DNA of 64,000 bases from Nannobrachium achirus (GCA_963921795.1 OY997643.1:16765253-16829252), one strand, 5' to 3'; numbered from the stretch's first letter, positions 22,155 to 34,422 are shown. A program made the numbers and translations. Notes: generated from the letters alone by a model not told the origin.

Positions 22155-23007
22155 AATCAACATCTTCACCGTGCATTAGTTAGCTGGTGTGTTGTGTAGC
22201 TGCTGTGTTCATACTTTCATCATTTAGTTGAAGGGGAATGCATTATAATGTAAATAACATGTACTGTATTTTGATGATACTGGGTTTTTGTTGTTACACA
22301 CAACACAGTGAAAGAATGCATGACCGCAGATGACAGACCATACTGTAAGTTCTCAAATCAATGCTCTAAATCGTTGCACCTCTATATCAAATAATAAACC
22401 ATTCTAAAAGTTTTTGACCACCATTACCTACTTCACTGATACCAGCCCTTTACAACAATCTGTGGGATCAATAAGCAGACTGGATAATAATAAATGACTT
22501 CATATAAAATAACATTATTATTTTATTTAAAACAACACATAAAACATTTTTATTTTTGGGGCTTTTCTGAGCCTTTGTTGATAGTCCGACATCTTTCACA
22601 TTGGCATGTTGTAGCACCACCAAGAGGCCGATTTAAAAAATATAGGGCCTGCCCTATACTGTATGTTTTGATATTTCTACAGATTTTACACAAAGATCAT
22701 GTAAATTGGTACACCGTACCTCTATATTCATGTGATCAAGATGTCAGACGTAGGTCGATTCCTTGGATAATGATCCAACGTATAGGCCCTGTTTGCACCT
22801 GATTACATTTCTGCCATCGTTTTGCTACTACTACAGATTTTGTCCAAAATATTTATATTTATAATTATACTTGACAATTATGTTTGATATTTGCATAACA
22901 AAGAAAACCAGGTGAAATTTCAAATGATGATTTTAAAATTGCAAAGACCTCCTGCTTCAATGGACAATTGGACATGCATGGGCCATAGCATGTCCATTGC
23001 ATTAGAA
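22155..23007. other. 3' flank of the lectin gene, no further gene
   Basis: Presumed 3' UTR follows the stop at 22152-22154; AATAAA lies at 22391-22396 (ataataaacc). From about 22600 to 22780 a reverse-oriented copy of the unclassified GGTGGCGCTA repeat family is present (caccaagaggccgatttaaa). Confidence 0.45.
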
Positions 23008-23431
23008 CAGGGGTCTTCAATGTTTTCAGGCCAAGGACCACATAAAAATGAAGCAGGGACCCCCATATTCCATATAGTTTTATCGTTTGACAGCACAATC
23101 ATCAGTGTATTTTGGATTCATGGCAATTTGTGTTATCAGATATGTAACCACTTGAACCGTCAATACTTAATAAACTTGACCTTTCACTCTGTACTTAGTC
23201 TGCTCTTTTCCCCCTCTACACCAAACCTCTTTGCCGAAAATAGCTGATCTACAAGCTCACAACGCCTCGCCTTGTGAGCTTGTAGTTCTGCTATTTTTGG
23301 CTAAAGTTCTCCGAATATGGACGTTAGGGTTCAAGTGGTTAATATAAAGAAAGAGAAAAAAGGTTTCTATCACACAAAGATTTGGAGGACCCCCTGTAGT
23401 AACTCTGAGGACCCCCTGCTGAAGAACCCTG
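23008..23431 (+). mobile_element. hAT-type MITE (CAGGGGTCTTCAA family) with target duplication
   Basis: Starts CAGGGGTCTTCAATG, ends CCCTGCTGAAGAACCCTG; flanked by cattagaa and cattacaa (7 of 8). Foldback palindrome at 23231-23304 with a shortened centre. Confidence 0.75.
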
Positions 23432-23521
23432 CATTACAAGGCATTATGGCTCTCCCTATAAAATATGGTGGCCGTGATTAGGCCAACTTATTGGGGAGAG
23501 AGGGAGCGAGGGAGGGAAAGG

Positions 23522-23552
<31 letters not shown>

Positions 23553-23907
23553 GCAAAGACGGAGAGAGAGAGGGGGGTGGCAGCCAGGACACATGAGGCT
23601 GTCTGGGACACACGCATGCACGTGCACATGCATACGTACATGCATGGAGAGAACACCAGTAGGCCTATGGTCAATTTATTCTTAGAAATTCTGACAGGCA
23701 ATTAATTTAATACTTGGCAATCAATCTATAAAATTACTAATCATTGCATAATTTTGTATAAAATATATTATAATGTATTATAAAAAATTATTATAATTTG
23801 AAGGAGGTCCTTGAAATGAAAACGATTGAGAACCACCAGTATTGTGAATGTATAGCAGCTCTGACAGTGTGATAAAAACCAGTTCCAAAAACTGTTCCAA
23901 ATGTAAT

Positions 23908-24240
23908 CAGTGGTGGAGAGTAACTAAGTATAATTACTTAGGTAGGACTACTGTACTTAAGTAACATTTTTAGTTATTTGTACTTTAATTAAGTATTTCC
24001 AATTTCCAATACTTTTACTTCTATTCCACTACATCTCGTAAATATTGTACTTTTACTCCACTACAATCATTTGAGAACTTTAGTTACTACAGTATACTTT
24101 GTAGATTTAGATTATTATACATTAACCAATCAAGTCCTAGGCCTATATATATATTGTCAATTTGAAAATAGCCAATCTACAAGCTCACAATACATCACAT
24201 TGTGATGTTTTGTGAGCTTGTAGATCTCCTACTGTAAGTC
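23908..24240. mobile_element. hAT MITE (CAGTGGTG family) fragment with palindrome
   Basis: Starts CAGTGGTGGAGAGTAACTAAG and contains the acttaagtaa/ttacttaagt words of this abundant family; the foldback palindrome lies at 24164-24230. The right terminus is missing. Confidence 0.6.
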
Positions 24241-24370
24241 ACTACATGTGTTATCGCCATCGGCTTATAGAGTCAGGATCATAATCAATCAAGTCAGAAA
24301 GCCAACAATTGCCTCCATTTGAGTGTTTGTTTGTGTATTTGTCCAATCATTCTGAGCACAGCAGGCATCT

Positions 24371-24395
24371 TGCGCGTGTGTGTGTGTGCGCGCGC

Positions 24396-24494
<99 letters not shown>

Positions 24495-24540
24495 CGTGCA
24501 TGTGTGCGTGTGTGTGTGCGTGCCTGTGTGCGTGCGTGCC
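24371..24540. repeat. (TG)n microsatellite
   Basis: Mostly pure TG, with CGCG interruptions at the left and GCGT at the right. Confidence 0.95.
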
Positions 24541-24849
24541 CTTGTCATGTCATTGACAGCGTTTCAGGATGAGTTTCAGTGACTGAGTTACAGACAAAGA
24601 ACTGGAATGAATATCATCAAACCTCACCTAATATGCGTCAAAATGACATGTTATAAGAAATAATAATAATGTTATAACATGTAAGACATAATATACTGTA
24701 GCCAGTGCTAACATTGAGATGCAAGATTACATTTCACGTCGATGATCGATTGATTCCTGGGGGAAATTTTAGTTGCTTCAGGAGTATACGGCTAAAGTAT
24801 TTTACTGTAAATATGGATGCACATGAAATTATATAAGAACTAGAAGCTC

Positions 24850-25660
24850 TCCACCAGGTCAGGTAGGTTATTGTGGCCACCTGGTGGCGCTATAATAGGC
24901 AAATGTAAAAAGCGTGCCATGTCATCTGCGGCCTGTCATGATTTGAGGCATTTTGTTCCAGAAATGTGTTGCTGGTGGCGCTATAACAGGACAATGTGAA
25001 AAGGGTGGCGTTTGTTCCTTGACCTATTGGGAATGTGTGTGAAAAATTCCATTCCTGCAAACTTTGGAAGCCAATGTAAGCCAATTAGGATGGAATATGA
25101 AATATCGGACAGATCCGTCTTGATCACATGACTATAGAGATACTATTTGCGTGATCTTTGGAACAAATCTGAAGAGTAATACTAAAAATGCAGGGCAAAG
25201 GTTTTTCCTTGGCCTCTAGGGAGTGTGCATACAAAGTTTTACACTGATCCATGGAGTTTATTGGTAAAAACACGATTCGGCCTGTTATAGCGCCACTATG
25301 AGGCTGATAAAAAAATAAAAAATAAATCCTCTACCTAGTGGGAATGTGCGTGCAAAATTTCACATAAATGGCACCCTGTGTTCATTATTTGAGGCATTTT
25401 GTTCAAAAGGGAGCACTCTTGCAAACTTTGGGAGCCAATCTTAGCCAATCAGGCTATATGAATATGAAAAATCTGAAAGACCCGTTTCGTTTAATGACTA
25501 TAGAGATACTCTGTACCAATTTGTGTGATTTTTGGACAAAATCTGCATAGGAGTACTGTCCAAAAATGTGTTTTGGATAAATCCGCCACATGGTGGCGCT
25601 ATAACAGGCCCATGCAAAAAATTGGCATCCAGGGAGTGTGCATGCAGAGCTGTCCACAGA
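24850..25660. repeat. Unclassified interspersed repeat family (GGTGGCGCTATAA)
   Basis: Several imperfect copies of a long unit: a cctggtggcgctata box, a ccaatcagg..gaatatgaaa segment, a gatcacatgac..agagata segment, a gtgtgatttttggacaaaat segment and a cctctagggagtgtgcat segment. Copies are also seen at 22600, 35690-36180, 36640-37330, 38200-38480, 43540-43810, 49680-49945 and 56270-56710. No coding frame or clear termini. Confidence 0.65.
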
Positions 25661-25674
25661 GTGACGGAAGGACA

Positions 25675-25676
25675 CG

Positions 25677-25713
<37 letters not shown>

Positions 25714-25745
25714 GCACGCACGCATGCATGCACACATGCACGCAT
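25675..25745. repeat. (CA)n microsatellite
   Basis: CA tract followed by gcacgcatgcatgcac. From 25746 to 26280 no gene is seen. Confidence 0.9.
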
Positions 25746-26339
25746 TACTTTTAATTTTATCGATGAACACCATCTACCATGTTCAGGGACGAAGGCCAAG
25801 CCCCCCCTAAGCCCCCCCCCCCTCCCTACACACCAATTGAGATGAAAAATATTTATGGAATAAATAAATGAAATATATATGAATAAGTGAAATACAACTG
25901 ACTGACTTCTATGTAAACCATACTATTATGGACAGTTTGTTCTGCATGTCACTATGCTGGAAAGCGTCTTCAGCCTCACAAAAACCCTATCCTGATCACC
26001 TACAGTCCACAGATTATGGGTCTGGCATCTGCCAATGATCTGGTCTGTTCAGTTATCAATACCCTATAAGTGAGAGAAAGAAAAAAAAACTAGGTAACAC
26101 GAGAAGAAGCAAAGGAGAAAACTAGCCCTGCAGGGGCTAAACATCCTTTAGCTTTAATTACCAGTGACCTTAATAATGACACACTGTCCAGCCCTTTGAA
26201 CCCTGTCCAGACAGAGCCTCACGCTGTGGAGGGCGTCGCTCCAGGCTAAAGGCACAGCTGAAAAGCACAAATGACACCAGAGTAATTATGGCGACCAGAG
26301 GTTGACCAACTTGTTTAAAAAAGGCCAGATTTCAGATTA

Positions 26340-26640
26340 TAGTGGTCCAGGCGCGTACCGCATAGGCTCTGATGGCTGTCCTGACAGCGTGTCCAGGGTT
26401 CGAGTCCCGTTCCCGACGACATTTGCCGCATGTCACTCCCCATTTCTCCCCATCTCTCCTGTCCTATCAATAAAGAGCTGTCAGTCTACTGTCCTATCAA
26501 TAAAGAGCTGTCAGTCTACTGTCCTATCAATAAAGAGCTGTCAGTCTTTTATGGTCTTTTATGGTCTTTTATGGTCTTTATTGATAATAAAGACCATAAA
26601 AGCCCAAAAACAAAAACAAAAACAAAAACAAAAAAAGATT
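26340..26640 (+). mobile_element. tRNA-derived SINE with triplicated tail
   Basis: B box GGTTCGAGTCC at 26397-26407, then catttgccgcatgtcactcc and catctctcctgtcctatcaa. The 30-bp tail unit (gtcctatcaataaagagctg plus tcagtctact) is present three times, followed by three ttttatggtc units and an (AAAAAC)n tract. Confidence 0.75.
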
Positions 26641-26736
26641 TCAGTTGACATTGACCAGTTGACCACACACTCTAGCTGTTGGGTATGTGTCAATCACACG
26701 TGAGTGGAACCAGAACATGCATGAGTGCTACATGGC

Positions 26737-27075
<339 letters not shown>

Positions 27076-27559
27076 GTATCTAAAATGCTGATTTTCTTTT
27101 TCAGTTTTCAAGTCCAGACAGAGCCTCATGCTGTCTCCAGGCTGAAAGCACAGCTGAAAACCAGACCTGTGGTGGTGCTAGTTTTAGTTTATTGAACAAA
27201 TGACCGAAGGCTATAGATTGTATCTGACGTTGTCCACATTCTGTAGCTGGTTGGGACAAGCTAGAGCAGAGCTTCTCAGGTCACCCTGTAAATGTTTCCA
27301 TCCACGGCCACCCTGAATTACACTGATACTAGCATTGATACATTCATCATGTGATGGTACATAAATATGTACATCTTTCCCCCTATAAGATCCAGTATGT
27401 CAACAGGGACAAAACTTGAGAGAATATCGTTTCCATCAGACAGATTGAAATTCACAAAACATTGCTGATCTACAAGGCTTACAACACGTCGCGTTGTAAG
27501 AGATTTAGTGTACATGAAAAAAGAACGCAGCAAGGACAGTGCAACTCAGGTCTGTTTTA

Positions 27560-28165
27560 AAGGGGAATACCACTCATTTTACACTCTGATGTCATTAATA
27601 GTATGTGAACGGTCACAGCTTGTCCGTATGTATCTCTGTCTGCCTGTCTGTCACGCCTGACACTGTGGTTCTATGGGTGTGTCGCTCTGACATCATGCTC
27701 TGACGTCACTGTGATGTCAGGGGAACCACTCTTAACAGAATGGGTTAGCTGCTCTGACATCATGCTCTGGTTTCACTGTGATGTCACACTAACAAAATTC
27801 CTTATATGCCCATATATGGAGATCCTTGATGTCAATATATCTAACAGGACTTCATATATGGAAATGCCCATATATGGAGGCCACAGCGGCCACATACCAC
27901 ACTAATGGCTGGTTCTACAGACAGGGATCTCCATATATGGGCATAAAAGGGTATGATGTCAGATGTCATAGACATCATAGGATAATCATCACGAATAACT
28001 GAGTAAGCATGTTTGGGCTCTCACAGCATATCTCCATACATGGATCTCCATATCTGGGTACCAGGGGTCTCCATATATGGGTAACTGATCATTTACACAT
28101 CACTGGTCAGATGGCTAAGAATTGGTGTGACCTCGCCCTGAGGTGTCTTACTAGTATACCTTAGA
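27560..28165. mobile_element. MITE carrying four CArG boxes
   Basis: CCATATATGG occurs at 27810-27819, 27868-27877, 27931-27940 and 28071-28080. The same block order as 6190-6770, with tgacatcatgctctgacgtc near its left end and gccctgaggtgtcttactag at its right end. Confidence 0.65.
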
Positions 28166-28211
28166 GTTGGAAATAAGAAAAAAAGTCTATTGTGTTGCCT
28201 ATACTGGAGGA

Positions 28212-28312
28212 TTGATTGTGGGGTCATGTGATCAGTGACATCATGAATGTTTACTCTGCAAGACAGAGAGTACATCTTCATGATGTCACTGATCACATGA
28301 CCCCACAATCAA
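28212..28312. repeat. Hairpin with perfect 36-bp arms
   Basis: ttgattgtggggtcatgtga..catgaa (28212-28247) is exactly reverse-complementary to 28277-28312; the spacer is 29 bp. Probably a small foldback MITE. Confidence 0.85.
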
Positions 28313-28534
28313 GTACATTTTCCTAAAAGGTTTTATGTCACACCCTGAAAATTAACATTATGATACAGTAGGTCACATGGTCTGAAAACAGTATGGGATC
28401 GTATCACAGATTGATTGACAGAACCGTATCACAGATTGATGGCGTAGTATTGAATGTATATTTGGTCACACAGGGCCACGCATATTTACAAGCTCACAAC
28501 ACGCCGAGTCCGCCACGCCTTTTTCTGAGCTTGT

Positions 28535-28536
<2 letters not shown>

Positions 28537-28565
<29 letters not shown>

Positions 28566-28587
28566 TACACGCACACGCACACGCACA

Positions 28588-28637
<50 letters not shown>
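28537..28637. repeat. (CA)n/(CACACG)n microsatellite
   Basis: CA tract with CACGCA interruptions, next to a decayed foldback palindrome half at 28485-28537. Confidence 0.9.
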
Positions 28638-28639
<2 letters not shown>

Positions 28640-28979
28640 GTTTGTGTGTGTTTGTATCAGCGGGGGGAGAAGTCATGCTGAACAGTCAACAGTGCACTCC
28701 AGATCACTCCGGGTGCTTCCAGTGGATTAGACAGCAAGACAAAGCCAGTAAAAATGTCCAGAGCACGGGAGGAAAAAGTTAGACCCTGGATACTAATCTC
28801 TGACAGCTTGTTTGTCGAAGACATTATAGTAGTAAATATGCCATGAAGTTGTGGAATCTTTATCATTCATACACCTACATGAACGGCCATGGCTGCATAT
28901 CAGTGGGTTGCGTTTGCGTAGCCTAACACCCATGTTGATTTATAAAGAAAGCTCACTCTTGTAAGTAAGTTAGAACAGT

Positions 28980-29300
28980 AGCCTACATTTTATTTGTATT
29001 GGACTTTTCACAGAGAGAACTCATGAAGTGCTTTAGGCCTACAAAAGAAATAACAGCAACAAACATTCAAATGATTATGAATAACAAAAACACAAAATGC
29101 ATCCCTGGAAAAACAAAACAGCAGACACATTTCACACCTGGAGGAGAAGCTTAAATGCTTGTTGAAGCAGATAGCGTTTTGGTTCTTAAAAATATCCAGC
29201 TCTCAGGCCATGAGGAATGTCATTCCAGAGTCTGGACGCTGCAGACTGAAAGGCTCAGTCACCTTTGGAGGTTAAACTATGAGGAATATCCAACATTTTC
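28980..29300 (-). mobile_element. LINE 3'-end relic, antisense (unit ALP-1)
   Basis: The complement of 29196-29270 reads in pieces as AFQSA..SRLWNDIPHGL, resembling the C-terminal end of fish LINE reverse-transcriptase proteins; a tail like gtaaagcact..tcacagagag follows. The same relic is found at 34740-34870, 40920-41170, 47380-47600 and 54640-54860, always at the same place in the ALP units. Confidence 0.6.
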
Positions 29301-29434
29301 CAAAATGAAGGATATTTTTAGGAGGTGTTACAATGCAGAAGCACAGCAGGAGAATGGGTAAATATTCATGAATCTTCTGCTAATTTCAGGAGTGTTGGGC
29401 AGGCATGCCTGAGGTGACCAAGGGAAGGGTCTGG

Positions 29435-29559
29435 TTTTAAAAAGGAGGGGTCTATGAGGACAAGGCTCTGCCCCCTGCCATGCTATTTGTTTTTTGTTGC
29501 CAGAAAAGGAACTCAAGAAGCGCTGGAAGAATACAGAAGAACATACATTTTGATTCCAG
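29435..29559 (+). promoter_or_regulatory. Candidate promoter and noncoding exon of ALP-1
   Basis: TTTTAAAAA at 29435 is followed by ggaggggtctatgaggacaa and, after about 115 bp, by a ttccag|gtagga donor (exon end 29559). The same cassette occurs five times, once upstream of each actinoporin-like gene. Transcription is inferred. Confidence 0.55.
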
Positions 29560-30337
29560 GTAGGAATATATTGTATATACTGTATATTTTGTTACTTTGT
29601 AGCAGTCAAGTAGTAAACAAAGCTTATGGAGACCCAGAAGTTCTTATGTTTTGGTGCATTAATTAACAATTGAACATAAGAACTAATAATGTGAGAAGGT
29701 GAGCATTACAAGCCCGGTCTCGACTGCAAAATGTAAATACATTAAGTAATGACAACACCACGAAAACGTGCTTAAATGAGTTCCCAACATACATAACATA
29801 TTTACTGCAGTACTTACATTTGTTACGTAGCCCCAGTATGCATATTACTTCAATGCAGTCCGGTCACCAAGAGCAACTCATCAGAGAGCGCTACAATGGG
29901 AGAGGCTCTGCACATGGCTGTATGTGTAGTCCTACCTTACACAAGACTAACCAGTGACACCTCACACAAGCTCCTCTACCAACCCCCCCTGAACAGAATT
30001 ATACAGCAGTATTTATACAGTGTTGGTTACATCCGACAAACCTGATATTGTTGCTTTCCTAAGGGTTAAAACGTTAATGCTGATTCCATAGAAATTTGGT
30101 CGGGTGACAAAAAAAAGGCTAGTCAGTCATTGAGCAATCTGGGAACCACATCATCAAAGAAAGGGCGACGCCCACTCGGCTTGTCTCTTCCTCAGAAGCG
30201 TAGCGACTCTGAGGCTGTCTTGAGAGATTAGTCATTGAGTAAGAGAAGAAGTTGTGATATCTGCTAGCCAGTCATTGAGTAAGAGGAGAAGTGACCGACA
30301 GCTGACAGCATCAGGGAGCAGAGGTGGTGTCAGCAGC
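29560..30337. other. Presumed 5' intron of ALP-1, no coding exon
   Basis: Contains the unit-specific words acatccgacaaacc and aatttggtcgggtgac seen in the other ALP units; no open exon is supported. Confidence 0.4.
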
Positions 30338-31152
30338 GCGTGATTCCTAAACCCACCAGGCTTGAGTTAAGACCCGCCTCGCGGAAACGCGAGGACTTCC
30401 AGGAGTGGCTGAAACTTCTTATTATAGCTCTTTGGGCTGAAATCCCTGCCTGACACATGGAGGGATAAAGTCAGAGGCATGAAGACTTGTACTTGAGAAA
30501 AGCCTGCATTTGCACAATGCACAACTATTAATTTCTCACTACAGTGCTCAAAATAAACTCTGCTAAAAAAACTTGAAACTGACTTAATTGTACTGTGCTT
30601 AATAAAGGGAAAACTTTGTAACTTTGCAAAAGAGAAAAACGTACTGAGAAAGCTATTAATTTGTCACTACTGTGCTCAAAATAAAAACTCTTACTGATTA
30701 TCAGTTAAATTGTTATGTTATTGTCTTTGTTGCCCGGGTAGCTCAGTCGGTAGAGCTCTCGCCTTTGCACCGCAAGGTCATGGGTTCGATTCCGGGCACC
30801 GCCAACTCAGCGTATGAGTAGCACAGCTTGGCAAGTCGTGCGGCAAGTACTGGGAGCTGATGGTAGGTGTGGCGCTCCACCTCAGCAGTCCATCTCCCAG
30901 GGGTCTAGCGCATTGTAACGGGGACAGACTCCCGCGTGTTACCGGCTGATACTGACAATAAGCCCCTCCTGACCTACTTGTTGGATATGGCTTTGGGCCT
31001 ATTATGCTGCGTGTATTATTGTAATGGATCAGTAGACTAGTAGGTACTTTGCACTTGAGCGAGCAGCACTAACGTTCATGGGCACTTTCATACTTAAGAT
31101 TATCGAGAGGAGGCGGGTCTTAACTCAATCCTGGTGGGTTTAGGAATCACGC
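30338..31152. mobile_element. Inverted-repeat-bounded segment containing a tRNA-like sequence
   Basis: gcgtgattcctaaacccacc..ttgagttaagaccc near 30340-30378 is reverse-complementary to gggtcttaactcaa..ggtgggtttaggaatcacgc near 31112-31150. The inside holds the tRNA-like sequence at 30733 and unique DNA. No transposase frame is seen. Confidence 0.55.
30733..30803 (+). other. tRNA-like sequence or SINE head with A and B boxes
   Basis: Perfect A box TAGCTCAGTCGG (30739-30750) and B box GGTTCGATTCC (30783-30793). The 5' gcccgg pairs with ccgggc near the 3' end. The anticodon and T arms do not fold well, so a tRNA pseudogene or SINE head is more likely than a functional tRNA. Confidence 0.6.
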
Positions 31153-31312
31153 GTCAGCAGCAGGCTGTTGTGTTGTCGTCCTCCATGCTTGTTCCTCTGC
31201 TTCAGCAGAGTGTTTCTCCTCAAGGCCACTCAGCTGCTCCGGGGTCACTGAAGGTCAGAGATGACGAGGCCATATCTAAGCCTAACCATGTCAGCGCACA
31301 TCCTCATCAATG

Positions 31313-31365
<53 letters not shown>

Positions 31366-31386
31366 CTTATTCCCCCCCCCCCCCCA
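31313..31386. repeat. (TG)n followed by C-homopolymer
   Basis: TG tract to 31362, then ttcttattcc and a run of 14 or more C. Confidence 0.95.
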
Positions 31387-32055
31387 AGATGCATAAACGA
31401 ATAGAGATGATAGGGTGACTCTGGAACAAAACTGTCATTAAGTAAGGGATAATGAATGGCTCCGCGGTGAATGACGATATATAACAGACCGACGGACTGA
31501 TAACTCATTCACCAAGGAGTCATTCATTATCCCGCTTATTACCCGGCTACTAAATAAAATGAATAATTTGACTAAAAACTAAAAACAAAACAAAGTATTT
31601 CCTTGTTTACAGATGGCTGGAAGTGTTCCACAAGTGTTGCGCTGGGCGTCCCCCTAGCGCGACACGGTCGCCTTGGAAAACAAGGAAGTGCTGATAAGAT
31701 AGAATTCATTTTCTGAAACTACGTCATCTATTTCTCGCTTAAAATATTTTAAAAAACATTCTTGAGAGCAACGTTAAGTTGTAAATGTCGCTGTGTGTTT
31801 GTTTACATCATTACATGGCTGACATGTTTGCTACATCCCAAGGTTCACACAGTGCAGCTTGACTGCAGCAGGTGCTTTGAGCCTTTGATAAGGCAGCGGT
31901 CTGTTATAGAGCGGAGCGGTCTGTTAACGGGGAATATCAGACCTCTGGTTTCAGCGATTGACCAATCAGAATCAAGCATTCAAACAAGCCGGGTAATAAC
32001 AGTGATTAACATCTTGTTTGCACTCTGGCCAGGCTTTGTCTTTCCAGGTATCATC

Positions 32056-33083
32056 ATGGCAGGGAATGCTTGTAAAGCATCAATGGGTGCTGCTGCTGGG
32101 GGATCTCCTGGCGGACCGGTGGAGGCTGCTGTGACTTCCGTGAGACCTCGAGTGGATGCCCTTGTTGTGGGACCTCATGTCGTCCATGTGGATGCTGCTG
32201 GGGGAACTCATCGCCAGTGCACCATTACCATCAGCAACCATTCTTCCCATTCACTCATTTATCCCAGGTACCGGTTACCAATGTGTTTTCTATTCCTTCA
32301 TCATTATTATTATTATTATTATTAACCAATGGTATTATTTGCGGTCTCTGGGGATGGAGATTGCTGCCCCCTAGTGTTGAACAGTTCACCTCAAATTCGC
32401 TACCGCTACTCGCTACCGCTCGCTCGCCAGGTTTCTCACATGAATCAAGGTCGCCTGAGACACAATTACCATATTTTCCCCAACTCCACCCCTCCCAAAA
32501 TAGCGAAAATAGTGGAGTCTACGTAGATCCACTATTTGCACTGTTTGTTTTTGAAATGGGGTCTAAGTGGTCATTTTCTTTGGCCGCCCCCTATTTCTTT
32601 TCCAAAATGACAGCTCTGGCTCTCTAACTTTCTTCTTTCTTCCTACTATTATTAAGGATGTACGTTTCCAGTGGCAGTTGCACCAGGTCTTTACCAGGCG
32701 AAATCGGCTCGTCCATGAAGGCCATGGTGGAGTTTAAGAAGACACCACACACTGCGTGTGGCGCTGTCGGTGTCTTCACCTACGAGCTCCAAAAGAAATC
32801 ACACAACAGAAAACTAGCTTTCATGTTCTCTGTGCCCTACGACTACGGCCTGTACTCAAACTGGCATGCGGCGGGATTCTTTGACAAGAACAAAGCCTGC
32901 GACCACGACCTTTTTAACGAGATGTATTACAACTCAGAGAACGGATTTGTCAGACAGAAAGGAGGCTTTTTGATCTCTCACTCAGACGGTGATTTTGTAG
33001 TCAGGGCCACGATGACAGACACTTACACGCCTGACATGACTGTGGAAATTCATGACAACAGTGGTGTGTGTGAGTGGTGCTAA
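32056..33083 (+). CDS. Actinoporin-like protein, paralogue 1 (ALP-1)
   Basis: Two coding exons, 32056-32267 and 32657-33083, joined in phase 2 within an Arg codon (GT-AG), give 212 residues. The N-terminal 71 residues are Gly/Ala/Val-rich and differ between paralogues; then HRQCTITISN leads into the domain. Exon 2 carries VFTYEL, MFSVPYDYGLYSNW, KNKACDHDLFNEMYYN and TYTPDMTVEI, typical of the sea-anemone cytolysin/actinoporin fold with its lipid-headgroup aromatic patch. In anemones these are pore formers; the role in fish is not settled and toxicity should not be assumed. The position matching W112 of equinatoxin II is Leu. The C-terminus extends as SGVCEWC, unlike the other copies. The start is the ATG after tctttccag (see findings). 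A poly(A) signal lies at 33668. Confidence 0.8.
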
Positions 33084-33126
33084 AATCACCTACCCTGGCC
33101 TACATTTACTAGAATTAAATAACATA

Positions 33127-33485
33127 CCCCAGCAAGCACTTCAGGACCTGGACAAATCAGTGACGTCTGGATTGGGGCCAGATCACAGCCCATATGGGGA
33201 TGATCTTGACGTCATTACTTGTTGTTTGACTGGATTATTGTTATTGTTTGTAATCTTAGTTGAAATATGAGCACATAAGGTTATATTCTGGGACATATCT
33301 AACTAGTTATGATATTTATTTGGCCTAGAATATCACCTGATTTCAATCCACATAAATCCTGTCAAACAAAAAAGTCCATATGACATCCTAGTAATGACGT
33401 CAAGATCATCCCCATCTGGGCTGTGATCTGGCCCCAATCGAGACGTCACTGATCGGTCCAGGTCCTGAACGTGCTTGCTGGGACA
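33127..33485. mobile_element. MITE in the 3' region of ALP-1
   Basis: Arms of about 95 bp: ccccagcaagcac..tcaggacc at the left matches ggtcctgaacgtgcttgctggg at the right. Both arms include a perfect TGACGTCA (33207-33214 and 33395-33402). Confidence 0.8.
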
Positions 33486-33667
33486 GGTATAAGATGGACC
33501 TTTATACTCTATTACTAACAGAATATAAAGCTATATTATGCAGTCTTTTTGGAAAAAACGTTGGGCTTCAATTTTGATGGGTTATGATTTGTAATGATTC
33601 TGATCTCCAGTATATTGTTTGTATGTTCTTGACCCTCATTGGTGAAAGTGTTGTACACATAAAAGAA

Positions 33668-33673
33668 AATAAA
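33668..33673 (+). other. Poly(A) signal of ALP-1
   Basis: AATAAA in the conserved context acacataaaagaaaataaat shared with ALP-2, -3 and -4. Confidence 0.6.
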
Positions 33674-33984
33674 TTTTGTTTTTATTACAGCTGGATTTGT
33701 TGGTTCTTTATTTCTCTTATCTCTGTAGGCCTATTACACTGCTACTACTACTTCTAAATATTACATTTTGTACTGTTTGTATCTTATTGATGTCAGGCAG
33801 AAAGCTCTTATCTCCATTTGTGTGTACGTTTATGCATTAACTCCATAATTCATCATACAAGAGTGTAGCTCAAAAGTAGTGGAAATAACCGATCTATGAG
33901 CCCACAACGCGTTGCATCGTCATCCAAGGTTTCTACCCAACAGTGACAATATAAGCATGCAAAATAATCACAGGTGCATCAGGA

Positions 33985-34290
33985 TTTGGGCCATAGCTGA
34001 GCATGCCTGGAGAACCAGAGCCCCTGGTTGTGTTGCAGGTACGATTCCAGGCCAGGTCAGCAAAGTATGGAAGTGTCCCTGAGCAAGACACCTAACCCCT
34101 AACTGCTCCCCCCTCCCTCCGCCCTAGCTAATATACTAATGTAACTAACTGCAGTATATCCCCTCCTTGTTTTACTGTAACATGTGTGGGGATGTCTAGC
34201 TGCAGCTAGGCTACCTCCACCCTCCTCTGTGGACAGCACTCAGCTGGGTGAAGCTGGAACAGAAGTTCCCCTTGGAATAAGCAGGTGTGT
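33985..34290 (+). mobile_element. SINE-like repeat
   Basis: Contains aagtgtccctgagcaagaca and cctaacccctaactgctccc, the highly recurrent body of fish tRNA-SINEs, preceded by a degraded B-box region (aggtacgattccaggcc). Confidence 0.65.
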
Positions 34291-34348
34291 AAATGATAAG
34301 TCATTCAGAAATCTGTGTTTGTGTGAATTTGTGTATCGAATAAATATA

Positions 34349-34350
34349 TA

Positions 34351-34421
<71 letters not shown>

Positions 34422-34422
34422 G
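34349..34422. repeat. (AT)n microsatellite
   Basis: Pure AT tract of about 70 bp. Confidence 0.95.

Noticed and set aside
30733-30803. Functional tRNA gene
   Set aside because: A and B boxes are good, but anticodon and T arms do not pair, so tRNA-like or SINE head is the safer call.
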